Notes under the pieces: generated by a model
Databases searched by the model: none
What the model was told of the DNA's origin: nothing
Seen by the model: the letters and a program-made list of their open reading frames with translations, nothing else
Translations under genes and position numbers: made by a program
Shown: positions 17,089 to 25,261 of the stretch, in pieces
How the letters are laid out: every line of letters starts with the position of its first letter
Numbering within the stretch: the first letter of the stretch is position 1
From: Paenibacillus whitsoniae
GTDB taxonomy: Bacteria; Bacillota; Bacilli; Paenibacillales; NBRC-103111
NCBI RefSeq assembly: GCF_003955665.1
Contig: NZ_RXHU01000082.1
Location: forward strand, 1-64,000
Direction of reading: 5' to 3'
DNA: 64,000 nt

Positions 17089-20000
17089 CTACTCCGGCAC
17101 AACCAGCAGCAAATCCCCAAAGGCTTTAGGATCTTTGGATTCGCCAATCCCACCCATGTACGCCATCCAGCCACGTCGACCGGAGCCGTCGTTATCATTA
17201 ATCAGCAGGGAGAATCCGAAGTCGGCGCCTGCAGTCGGAGCAATCCCCGCGGGCAGCAAGGCCGTCCACGGAATAGCCATTTCGTAGACAGTTGTACTGC
17301 TGCTGGCGTCGCGATAGACGGCTCGTTGTACACTATTCAACCCTCCCGCGCCTGCCGGAGTCTTCCATCTCCATAGGATGACATTGGATGCATCCGCGTT
17401 AAGCGCAAGCCCCATTTCATTGTACCCCAGCGTTGAGGAACCCAGTTTCCTCCCCGGATCAATGGCAAATTGAATGCCGTCGCCCTTCCAGATGTCGCTG
17501 CCTGTACCGCTTTGAGCATGAATATTATCTTGAACTGACACGGCCAGGTACAAATTATCCGCATCCCATTGCAGATATCCTGTCGCGCTGAGATCGTTGG
17601 TTCCCCCCCAATCTGCGATATGAGATTGGAAAGCCTGGTCAATAGCGATGGGCCTGGCGCCAGCCCATTCTCCTGCGCTCATCATGCCGTCAATTACGGG
17701 AGGCTGATCCGTTTGCTCCGCCGCCATGAAGCTAAGCTTTCGTTTCACCACCGTGTCCGCCCCATTATCCAGAATGGTCAGGATGTTAAGATCGTACAAA
17801 ACGGCCTCCGGCTCTCCCGTAAATAGGTAGGTCACGGTTGTCGTGGAATTGGGCATAACCGTAAATGGCTGCGCAACGCTGCCATTCTCCCAAGGACCTG
17901 AACCTGAAATCTGCACCGTTCCAGATTGGGCAATATCCAGTTGATTGCGAATGCGAATCTCTGCCGCCCACTGATCTCCTTCCGGTGACGTTGTTAACTG
18001 CGGATAAACATCCAGACTGTACGGATCTTTAACGCTGATGACCGGAGCAAAATTCCCTTCAACATAAACCGGCTCCTCCGAAACCGGCAGCATTATCGTT
18101 CCGTCTGTCCCCGCAGAGAGCGCGGTACGATTGCCAAATAAATCGTAAGCCGTGGCGGTGGAAGCCCCAAGCTGCATCAGAAGCTGCTTGGAATCGCCTT
18201 GGCTCCAAGCGACAATCACGTCCTTGCCGTCGTGACTTCGATGGAACTGATATGCCTGTACCCGATCCCCTGGGGCATACGACTGCACATACGAAGCTCC
18301 GGACAGTCTGGAGACTGCAGCACGGTAGGCAATATAGTTTTCTTTGGCCGACCAAGGGACTGATTCATGATCCCCCCTGACAAGGCCAAAGTGACCCTCC
18401 AGACTTGTTTCTGGCTTGTTATCATTTTTAAAATCATACCAGAACACTTTCTCGGCAATGCCGCTGCTCAAGGCAAGCGTGTAGACTCTAGCCGCATATG
18501 CGCCTGATGTCCGCTCGCTTACTCCGCGATCGAGTACTTCACTGGTAGGCCAGCCGATTTCCGTCACCCAGACTGGCTTCGCAGGACCGTACGCGGCGAA
18601 CAGATTATGAATGGCTGCCAGACTGGCAGCGAAGCCTCCGTCATCCGGGTTCACCGGGTAGGTGTAGGGATGGATGGACACAGCATCCATATAGCCATAT
18701 CCCCCTGCCGCCAGAACGCGGCCGATCCACTCCGCATCCGCTCCGGATGTGGCGCAGCTGATAACGAAAGCATTGGGATTGGCTGCTTTTATTGCTGCAT
18801 ATGCTGCCTTCAGCACCTTGGCATAGGCTTCGGGGGAAAGACGATCCGGGTTCCCGCCGCCGATATTCCATTCATTCCATATTTCAAAATGATCCACCTT
18901 TCCCACGAAATGCTCGGCCAGCTTGCCTGCATAATTGGCGTAAGCAGCAATACCTTCATCCGTGTAAGGCGCTTTGCCCCCGTCATATAACGGATTGCCG
19001 TAATCAATAATTAAGATCGGATGAAGACCTTTGGATATCGCTGTGTCCACAAACAAATCCCAGGAGGCAGGAATCCCAATTTGCCCCGCTGTGGTTTCCG
19101 CCTTTTCCCACCGAGCGTCATCCCTGATCCACTTGATGCCCGTATCCGCAACCTGTGTAAGATACGTGTCAACCAGATTGGCGTCGGTTTTTCCCATCAA
19201 GTGAAGAGCCGTTCCAAAACTATTATCCGTTACGGGATCCGCAGGCGAATCAACCAGGCTAAAGGTAAACGCTTCCGTGAGGGCAGACTTTCCCGCTTCC
19301 TGGGCTGCCACAGACAACGTGTATAGCCCAAAGCGGTTCAGAGCAGACAAATTGACTGAACTCCGATACGTCGAGCCTGCCGTCACATGAGCATCAAAGC
19401 TCCCCCCGGGAAATACCTTGGAATCAGCACCCTTTAAGCTGTACGTTACATGCACATCCTTGTCTTGGGCGGCGTTGTTCTTCATGGTAAGATCCAACGA
19501 TGCCAGATTGTCTGCCGTTACAATGTTGCCGACAGGACCGTCGGTGCCAATCACCAACTCTTTCAATTTGAGTGCAAGATCATCGAACCATACAGTACCA
19601 GAGACATTAGCATCCAGACGAACGTAAATCCGGAGGTATGCCGTACCAGGAAGCAGATGGTCCAGTTCCGCCGAATATTGCGTCCAGTCCTGCGTACCCC
19701 CGGTCCCCATCAACTTCATGGCATTGTTGTACCAGCCCAAGGAATTCATATCTGCGTCAGCCAGCAGCACATTGACACTGGCGCCGTCATTGCTGGATAC
19801 TCCTGTCGTTTTAATCCAGGCTGACAAATCATACACATCATCGTCTTGAACCGGAATCAGGACGCTCCCCAAATATTGACCTTCAGTCCCCCCGGTTATA
19901 CCGGCGCTAGTGTTTCCGCTATGCCGTACGGCGGTGTCCGCCCAGATGGCACCCTTCTTCATCGCCCACAAGCCAGACTCAAATCCCCCGTTCGCCAATG

Positions 20001-20559
20001 TATTGCCGGAGGTTTGTACCGCAAGATCATCGAACCACACGGTGCCGGAAACATTGGCATCCAGGCGAACATACACTCTGATGTAAGCGGTGCCAGAAGT
20101 AAATGCGCTTAGCTCGACCTTAAATTTCGTCCAATCCTGATCACCGCCAGTTCGAATCAGCTTCATAGCTCCGCTGTACCACCCCAGCGAGTTATTACTG
20201 TTGCCGATCATAAGGACATTGATGCTGGCCGCATCCGTTGTGGATATTCCAGCTGTTTTAATCCAGGCCGTTAAATCATAGACCGCACTGGCTTGCACGG
20301 GAATTAATCCGCTCCCCAGATATTGACTTGAGGCTGTGCCACTCATACTAGCGCTCTGGTTGCCGCTATGCTTGGTTGCTGTATCAAGCATAGTGCCTGT
20401 TTTTAATGGCCACGTCCCTGACTCAAATCCTCCGTTTGCAAGAAGATTCGCTGCTTCCTCCGCATGAGCCCGCCCTGCCAGATCGCCCGGTACACACAGG
20501 CTCACTATTAGTGCCATTACCAATGCGGCCATCAACCATTTCCGTTTTCCTCTTCTCAT
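17089..20559 (-). CDS. Large secreted multidomain clan GH-A glycoside hydrolase with carbohydrate-binding modules
   Basis: This 1156-residue protein starts with a signal peptide (MRRGKRKWLMAALVMALIVS, cleavage near AHA at residue 33). Two near-identical jelly-roll binding modules follow (about 36-182 and 187-335); both end VRLDANVSGTVWFDDLA. The catalytic barrel (about 450-760) looks like GH39/GH5-type clan GH-A. EIWNEWNIGG carries the predicted acid/base Glu, and VWVTEIGWPTS carries the predicted nucleophile. A beta-rich linker region and a C-terminal CBM9/DOMON-like domain (about 975-1150, starting PPVIDGMMSAGEW) complete it. It should attack polymer outside the cell and feed the importer. 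It has its own element copy B 83 nt upstream and its own terminator. Exact substrate specificity is unknown. Confidence 0.87.
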   Translation of the reverse strand: MRRGKRKWLMAALVMALIVSLCVPGDLAGRAHAEEAANLLANGGFESGTWPLKTGTMLDTATKHSGNQSASMSGTASSQYLGSGLIPVQASAVYDLTAWIKTAGISTTDAASINVLMIGNSNNSLGWYSGAMKLIRTGGDQDWTKFKVELSAFTSGTAYIRVYVRLDANVSGTVWFDDLAVQTSGNTLANGGFESGLWAMKKGAIWADTAVRHSGNTSAGITGGTEGQYLGSVLIPVQDDDVYDLSAWIKTTGVSSNDGASVNVLLADADMNSLGWYNNAMKLMGTGGTQDWTQYSAELDHLLPGTAYLRIYVRLDANVSGTVWFDDLALKLKELVIGTDGPVGNIVTADNLASLDLTMKNNAAQDKDVHVTYSLKGADSKVFPGGSFDAHVTAGSTYRSSVNLSALNRFGLYTLSVAAQEAGKSALTEAFTFSLVDSPADPVTDNSFGTALHLMGKTDANLVDTYLTQVADTGIKWIRDDARWEKAETTAGQIGIPASWDLFVDTAISKGLHPILIIDYGNPLYDGGKAPYTDEGIAAYANYAGKLAEHFVGKVDHFEIWNEWNIGGGNPDRLSPEAYAKVLKAAYAAIKAANPNAFVISCATSGADAEWIGRVLAAGGYGYMDAVSIHPYTYPVNPDDGGFAASLAAIHNLFAAYGPAKPVWVTEIGWPTSEVLDRGVSERTSGAYAARVYTLALSSGIAEKVFWYDFKNDNKPETSLEGHFGLVRGDHESVPWSAKENYIAYRAAVSRLSGASYVQSYAPGDRVQAYQFHRSHDGKDVIVAWSQGDSKQLLMQLGASTATAYDLFGNRTALSAGTDGTIMLPVSEEPVYVEGNFAPVISVKDPYSLDVYPQLTTSPEGDQWAAEIRIRNQLDIAQSGTVQISGSGPWENGSVAQPFTVMPNSTTTVTYLFTGEPEAVLYDLNILTILDNGADTVVKRKLSFMAAEQTDQPPVIDGMMSAGEWAGARPIAIDQAFQSHIADWGGTNDLSATGYLQWDADNLYLAVSVQDNIHAQSGTGSDIWKGDGIQFAIDPGRKLGSSTLGYNEMGLALNADASNVILWRWKTPAGAGGLNSVQRAVYRDASSSTTVYEMAIPWTALLPAGIAPTAGADFGFSLLINDNDGSGRRGWMAYMGGIGESKDPKAFGDLLLVVPE

Positions 20560-20642
20560 GAATAAAGCTCCTTTCTCATTGGTTTATTCATACTCCCTTT
20601 CGGTCAACCGAACCAAACGTACCATGACCAATAAACCCCAAA

Positions 20643-20702
20643 AATCTACACTTTTTCGTCAATTACGCTTTATCGATATTTCTGTTATCCTCTTTTTTTG
20701 TG
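20643..20702 (-). promoter_or_regulatory. Shared locus-1 cis element, copy B (secreted hydrolase gene)
   Basis: The minus strand reads CACAAAAAAAGAGGATAAC, then CGATAAAGCGTAATTGACG, then AAAAAGTGTAGATT. It is 60 bp long and aligns with copy A over its whole length with one gap. Its proximal edge is 83 nt upstream of the ATG at 20559, almost the same distance as copy A to its gene. Confidence 0.65.
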
Positions 20703-20728
20703 CAAGATCTATTTTTTGAGCCGGAAAG

Positions 20729-20773
20729 CAAAAAACCTCCCTATCCACGACCCCAAAGGGGATGGATGGGAGG
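20729..20773 (-). terminator. Rho-independent terminator after the CcdC-like gene
   Basis: On the minus strand CCTCCCATCCA pairs with TGGATAGGGAGG, with an inner CCCC-TTT-GGGG hairpin, followed by TTTTTTG. It starts just after the CcdC-like stop codon. Confidence 0.85.
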
Positions 20774-20788
20774 AAGGGAAGAGCTTCC

Positions 20789-21295
20789 CTATACTTGACT
20801 CAAGTTTTTCGCGAGTTCTTTCCGATATTTCACAAAGCTGCCGATGCGCCATACACAAATGTAAACATATGCCATTACCATTGTTAATGTCGTAAATTCC
20901 GTGTAATTCAACGATTTCAAATACTGCGACAGCACAACCCGAATGACGATGATGGCGATCAGGACATATTTGAAATTTTTATTCGGCTTCCCATACACTT
21001 CGCCGTCTTCCCGCTTCTCGTAGCCTGTGTGGTACAGCATAATGCTGCCCAAGACTGCGCCTAGCACGACTGCGCACAGATCCTCCCACAGCGCAGGCGC
21101 ATGGAACGGCTGGTTGGGAATATGCATCAAAGAGGAGATGCTAAAACCGAATACGACTAAAAGAATCACGACCGGAATCAACATATTGAACCCTTTATTG
21201 CGGATAGGGCGATCACTGCGGCGGCTCCGCAGCCAGAAGACAAGAATAATAACGACGGCCATGATCGCATAGCCGATGAGCGTTTGGCTGTTCAT
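20789..21295 (-). CDS. CcdC-like (DUF1453) membrane protein
   Basis: This 168-residue protein has four or five hydrophobic helices. The first helix is followed by the basic loop RSRRSDRPIRNKG, and a conserved-looking GYEKREDGEVYGKPNKNF lies before the last two helices. The RPI-x-x-x-G-x-x-ML pattern and size fit the CcdC/DUF1453 family, named from the Bacillus cytochrome c biogenesis cluster although no catalytic role is known. It is monocistronic with its own terminator. I do not assign a cytochrome role here because no other ccd gene is nearby. Confidence 0.75.
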   Translation of the reverse strand: MNSQTLIGYAIMAVVIILVFWLRSRRSDRPIRNKGFNMLIPVVILLVVFGFSISSLMHIPNQPFHAPALWEDLCAVVLGAVLGSIMLYHTGYEKREDGEVYGKPNKNFKYVLIAIIVIRVVLSQYLKSLNYTEFTTLTMVMAYVYICVWRIGSFVKYRKELAKNLSQV

Positions 21296-21368
21296 ACTGA
21301 ACTCCTTTCAGATATACGTGTTACCTCTAGCTTGCACTTCATATTGTAAAATAAGACCCACGTCCCGC

Positions 21369-22301
21369 TCATCCATCTGCAGGTAGAATTTTTCTCGGTC
21401 TCGAGACCGAGCTCTCTGCTGTGTTGGCATTCCTCATGCCCAGCAGAAAAGCCCGAAAGCCTTCGGCCGCGGGAGACAAGCGCCTCTCCGTTTTCCAGGC
21501 GAGTCCGATCGTCCGGCGGCAGTCGGGGTCCGTTATGGTCAGCCGGATGACCTTGTCCGGGCACCAGATCGGAACATCCGGCAAAATGGCGACGCCAAGT
21601 CCCGCGGCGATCAGGCCGACCGCCGTCATCACTTCTTCCCCCTCGAACGTGATGCGAGGTTCCAGCCCCAAGCGGCCAAACAAGTTGTCCGTGATGGTGC
21701 GGAGGCTGTAGCCTTTTTTGAGCGCGATAAACGGATGCTCCGCCAGCTCCTGCAACGAGACGGCCGCCTGCGACGCCAACGGCGAATGCTGCGGCACGTA
21801 GGCATACATCTGCTCCTGCCACAAATCCGCCCACGCCACCCCGCTTCGCGCCTCTGTCATCGCGGAAATTGCAAAGTCAACCTCGCGCAGCTCCAGCCGA
21901 TCCAGCATATCCCGCGTGGAGTCCTGATACAGTTGAAACCGAACCCGCGGCCGCAGCGCGAGAAATTCGCTCAGCAGCGCCGGAACCGCCGAAATGCCGA
22001 GCGATTTGAGAAAAGAAATAACCACGGTCCCGCTGTCGGGATCGAGCGCTTCGAGCAGCTCCGTTTTGCCTGCCTCCATCTCTCCTAAAATGCGGTCGAC
22101 CCGCTTCGCAAACTGCTCCCCATAACGACTAAGCCGCACCGTTCGCTCATCCCGCTCCAGCAAAAGCACCCCAAGCTCCGCCTCCAGCTTCGCAATCGAG
22201 CGGCTCAGCGCAGGCTGCGACAGGGAAAGCTTTTCCGCCGCGCGGGTAAAATGCTGCACCTCGGCAAGCGCCTTGAAATGCTCCAACTGCTGCCATTCCA
22301 T
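21369..22301 (-). CDS. LysR-family transcriptional regulator
   Basis: This protein of 310 residues has an N-terminal winged helix (residues 1-60, with FTRAAEKLSLSQPALSRSIAKL) and a C-terminal effector-binding domain (about 90-300). The start at 22301 is fixed by GGAGGG 7 nt upstream; the frame to 22358 is not supported. It is divergent from the TauE/SafE exporter and esterase genes with a 130-bp shared intergenic region, the usual arrangement for a LysR protein controlling its neighbour and itself. The effector is unknown; sulfur compounds are a guess from the exporter family. Confidence 0.92.
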   Translation of the reverse strand: MEWQQLEHFKALAEVQHFTRAAEKLSLSQPALSRSIAKLEAELGVLLLERDERTVRLSRYGEQFAKRVDRILGEMEAGKTELLEALDPDSGTVVISFLKSLGISAVPALLSEFLALRPRVRFQLYQDSTRDMLDRLELREVDFAISAMTEARSGVAWADLWQEQMYAYVPQHSPLASQAAVSLQELAEHPFIALKKGYSLRTITDNLFGRLGLEPRITFEGEEVMTAVGLIAAGLGVAILPDVPIWCPDKVIRLTITDPDCRRTIGLAWKTERRLSPAAEGFRAFLLGMRNANTAESSVSRPRKILPADG

Positions 22302-22431
22302 GCTGCAACCCTCCATGTTTTTTGTGCATAGCTTCGATTGCCTTTTCGCATTAGACATCGGCTCCGCTCAATTCTACAATCAAAAGCAACAGACGATCGA
22401 TCCTGTTCCTTACCACAATCAGGAGGCTCTT

Positions 22432-23187
22432 ATGACTACTGTACTCGCCATTATGCTCGTGATGCTGCTGGTCGGCCTGCTGCTCGGCTTTGTCGGCGCG
22501 GGCGGCTCCGGCTTTATGATCGCCGTGCTCACCGTCGGCTTCGGCTACCCGATTCACCTCGCCATGGGCACCGCCATCGCGGCGATGCTGTTTACCTCGC
22601 TGACCGGCTTCATCGGCCAGCTCAAGCAAAAAAACACCGACGTCCTCAGCGGCATTCTCGTCGGCGTAACCGGCGCCTGCTCGTCGTGGCTCGGGTCCGG
22701 CGTCGCTTTTGCCATTCCGGCAGGCGCGATGAAATGGTGCACGTCCGGCATGCTGATTGTCTCGGGCCTCGCCCTGTGGCTGCGCATGTCCTATGCCGCG
22801 AAGCATCCCGCCGATCGGCCCGCTCCCTCCGCGCTGCGGAGCAGATTGTCCGCCATTGGCCTCGGTCTGCTCGTCGGCTTTCTGACCGGCGCCTTCGGGA
22901 TCGGTTCGACGCCTTTTATCCAGCTGGGCCTGATGCTGCTAGTCGGCCTGAACATGCGCACGGCCGCGGGCACGTCCATGCTCGTCATCCTGCCGATCGC
23001 CGCAGCCGGCGCAGCAGGCTACTATACAGCAGGGAGCCTGGACTACAAGCTGCTGCTCACCGTACTCGTCGGTTCCATGACGGGCTCCTATATCGGCGCC
23101 CAGTTCACCAGAAGCATGCCGGCATCCGTTCTCAAAACCGGCATGATTGCTATCCCGATGATCGGTGCCTGCCTGCTGCTGCTCTAA
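22432..23187 (+). CDS. TauE/SafE (TSUP) family anion exporter
   Basis: This 251-residue protein has about eight membrane helices in two repeated halves. The first half opens LLGFVGAGGSGFMIAVLTVG and the second carries GFLTGAFGIGSTPFIQLGL, the paired Gly-rich motifs of the TSUP family. Members export sulfite, sulfoacetate or related organosulfonates, or move other small anions. The start is fixed by AGGAGG about 5 nt upstream of ATG 22432; the 54-residue extension to 22273 overlaps the LysR gene. It is followed after 56 bp by the esterase gene on the same strand. Confidence 0.9.
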   Translation: MTTVLAIMLVMLLVGLLLGFVGAGGSGFMIAVLTVGFGYPIHLAMGTAIAAMLFTSLTGFIGQLKQKNTDVLSGILVGVTGACSSWLGSGVAFAIPAGAMKWCTSGMLIVSGLALWLRMSYAAKHPADRPAPSALRSRLSAIGLGLLVGFLTGAFGIGSTPFIQLGLMLLVGLNMRTAAGTSMLVILPIAAAGAAGYYTAGSLDYKLLLTVLVGSMTGSYIGAQFTRSMPASVLKTGMIAIPMIGACLLLL

Positions 23188-23243
23188 TTCGTACTGCCTT
23201 TTACTTGCCACCATCTTATCACAAGATTCGGAGGAAACGTACC

Positions 23244-24719
23244 ATGCCGTTTACGCAACGGGACGATTGCCCTGTCGTCACTACAAGCTGCGGACCTGTC
23301 CGCGGCGTCCGGGAAGACCACATCCTTGCCTTCCGCGGAATTCCTTATGCAGCGCCACCGGTCGGCGCCAGTCGAAGATTTCGTCCGCCGCTGCCGCCAA
23401 CTTCCTGGGACGGCGTTCACGACGCCAGTCTGTATGGCCCCGCAGCCCCGCAGCCCACGACGCTCGACTTCAACCCACAGCAGTCGGAAGACTGCTTGAT
23501 GCTGAATATTTGGACCCCCGGCACCTCCGTCCCGGGACGGCCCGTGCTGTTCTGTATCCATGGCGGCGGCTTCACATCGGGCTCAGGCTCTGCCCCCGCT
23601 CTCAACGGACAGACGTTCGCCGCGAACGGCGATATCGTCGTCGTGACTGTCAACTATCGGCTCGGTGCGCTCGGCTTTCTCGATCTGTCCGCTGTGCTGG
23701 GCGCTGACTACGCGTCATCCGGCAATACCGGACTGCTCGACCTCATCGCCGCACTGCGTTGGGTGCAGGCCAACATCGCTGCCTTCGGCGGCGATCCTTC
23801 ACGCGTCACCGTCATGGGGCACTCCGCCGGCGCCAAAAGCATCGGAGGGCTGCTCGTGTCCCCGCTGGCGGATGGCTTGTTTCACCGAGCGATTGCCATG
23901 AGCGGCGCGGTGCAATCCATCCGCGATCAAGCGACCTCGGCGCAGCTCACCGAGCAGTTCCTGCGCGCGCTGGGGCTCACCGCAGCGACAGCCGATCGCC
24001 TGCTGGAGCTGCCAGCCGCGACCTTGATGGCGGCCCAGCAGGTATGGATGCGCGATGTGCGCGGGCTCCACTTCTTTGGCCCTGTCATCGACGGTCATGT
24101 CGTGACCGAGTCACCTTTGGAGGCGCTGGCGCGTCAAGGCGCCTCGCTCCGGCCGCTGCTCATCGGCACGGCCAGCCATGAAGCTTACGGGTTCATCGCT
24201 GGCGAAGCCGTGCTGAACCCGCCAACCGAAGAGGTGCTGCGCACCCTCTTCGGCCAGGGAGCGGCGGCGGTCCAAGCCGCCTACGAACAAAGGAGCGGTC
24301 GCCGCTGCGGCGAATCCGCTCCTGACATGGACGTGTGGCAGTCGGTGCTGACCGACGCCTTCTATCGATCCGCGGCGCTGCGGACCGCGGAGGCGTACAG
24401 CCAGGCCGGCGGGCCGGTCTGGCTGTACCGCTTCGGCGCCGCTGCGCCGCAGGACGCCGGGCATGGCAGCGAGCAGCCATACGTCTGGCATCGCGGGTTC
24501 CCTGCCGAGCGAGCGCCTCTGGCCCACGCGGTGCACCGCGCCTGGATTCGTTTTATCCATACCGGTGAACTGGGAGAATCGCCAGAGGCAGCGGGGTGGC
24601 CGCGCTTTGAGTCTGAGCGGCGCGTTGTGAGGCTTTTCGACGATACGGATACGTACGTCAGTGAAAAGGATTGGGCGGAGGCTGCAGCTTTTCCGATTCA
24701 GGCGCTGACGCTGGGGTGA
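23244..24719 (+). CDS. Type B carboxylesterase (para-nitrobenzyl esterase-like)
   Basis: This 491-residue alpha/beta-hydrolase has the N-terminal RGIPYAAPPVG, the EDCLMLNIWTP strand, the oxyanion loop HGGGF (106-110) and the nucleophile motif GHSAG with Ser194. Most type B esterases have GESAG here, so the His is a mild deviation. It should hydrolyse carboxylic esters in the cytosol, since no signal peptide is present. The start ATG 23244 has GAGGAAAC just upstream; the open frame to 22338 overlaps the exporter gene in another frame and is not coding. Probably co-transcribed with the exporter. Natural substrate unknown. Confidence 0.92.
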   Translation: MPFTQRDDCPVVTTSCGPVRGVREDHILAFRGIPYAAPPVGASRRFRPPLPPTSWDGVHDASLYGPAAPQPTTLDFNPQQSEDCLMLNIWTPGTSVPGRPVLFCIHGGGFTSGSGSAPALNGQTFAANGDIVVVTVNYRLGALGFLDLSAVLGADYASSGNTGLLDLIAALRWVQANIAAFGGDPSRVTVMGHSAGAKSIGGLLVSPLADGLFHRAIAMSGAVQSIRDQATSAQLTEQFLRALGLTAATADRLLELPAATLMAAQQVWMRDVRGLHFFGPVIDGHVVTESPLEALARQGASLRPLLIGTASHEAYGFIAGEAVLNPPTEEVLRTLFGQGAAAVQAAYEQRSGRRCGESAPDMDVWQSVLTDAFYRSAALRTAEAYSQAGGPVWLYRFGAAAPQDAGHGSEQPYVWHRGFPAERAPLAHAVHRAWIRFIHTGELGESPEAAGWPRFESERRVVRLFDDTDTYVSEKDWAEAAAFPIQALTLG

Positions 24720-24764
24720 TGCAGGAATGGCGTATGTTTTTCTAGAGGCTGGTTATCCGCATTG

Positions 24765-25120
24765 GGGCTAGACCCAGCTTTCCGCACTTGGCACACCGTT
24801 TTCGGCGCACTAAGAGGGGTTAGGCACTCTTACCTAGACCCTTTCTGGCGATTCAATCGCCAGATCGCCTTGCTAACTAGGGCTAGACCCTTCTATTTAC
24901 GCCAAACACGCCGTTTTCGGCTCACTAAGGGGGGCTAGGCACTCTTAGCAAGCACATTTCTGGCGCTTTAATCGTCAGATCGCCTTGCTAACTAGGACCA
25001 GACCCTTCTAATTACGCCAAACGCGCCGTTTTCGGCTCACTAAGAGGGGCTAGGCACTCTTAGCTAGACCCTTTCTGGCACTTTCATCCGGCAGATTGCC
25101 TTGCTAACTAGGGCTAGACC
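24765..25120. repeat. Three tandem copies of an intergenic unit of about 115 bp
   Basis: Copies start near 24765, 24880 and 24995, and a partial fourth begins at 25110. Each runs from 'ggctagaccc' through 'cgccgttttcggctcacta' and 'ggggctaggcactctta' to 'ttgctaacta'. The copies differ at scattered positions. The same words occur at 1-66 of the window. The stretch 24720-25261 has no gene. Confidence 0.85.
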
Positions 25121-25177
25121 AGGGCTATCCCCTGCTTGCTGGCTCTCTTGCCCCTGGTGAAGAAAGCCTCAGCAGGT

Positions 25178-25232
25178 ATAAAAAAACCAAGAAGCGAAAG
25201 GCAAACAGACTTCGCCCAGCTCCTTGGTTTTT
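25178..25232 (-). terminator. Rho-independent terminator after glycan locus 2
   Basis: On the minus strand AAAAACCAAGGAGC pairs with the downstream CTTGGTTTTTTT arm around a GCGAAGTC/TTCGC inner stem. It lies about 30 bp after the stop codon of the GH3 gene and would end the sulfatase-GH3 unit. Confidence 0.75.
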
Positions 25233-25261
25233 GACTTGCTTATGGGTTTAATATCTTCCGC

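Noticed and set aside
22338..23243. An N-terminal extension of the esterase frame by about 300 codons
   Set aside because: It overlaps the TauE/SafE exporter gene in another frame, is Arg-rich and unlike any protein. The ribosome site at 23231-23240 fixes the esterase start at 23244.
24765..25120. Possibility that the tandem repeats are a CRISPR array
   Set aside because: Copies are conserved over about 115 bp with no repeat/spacer alternation.
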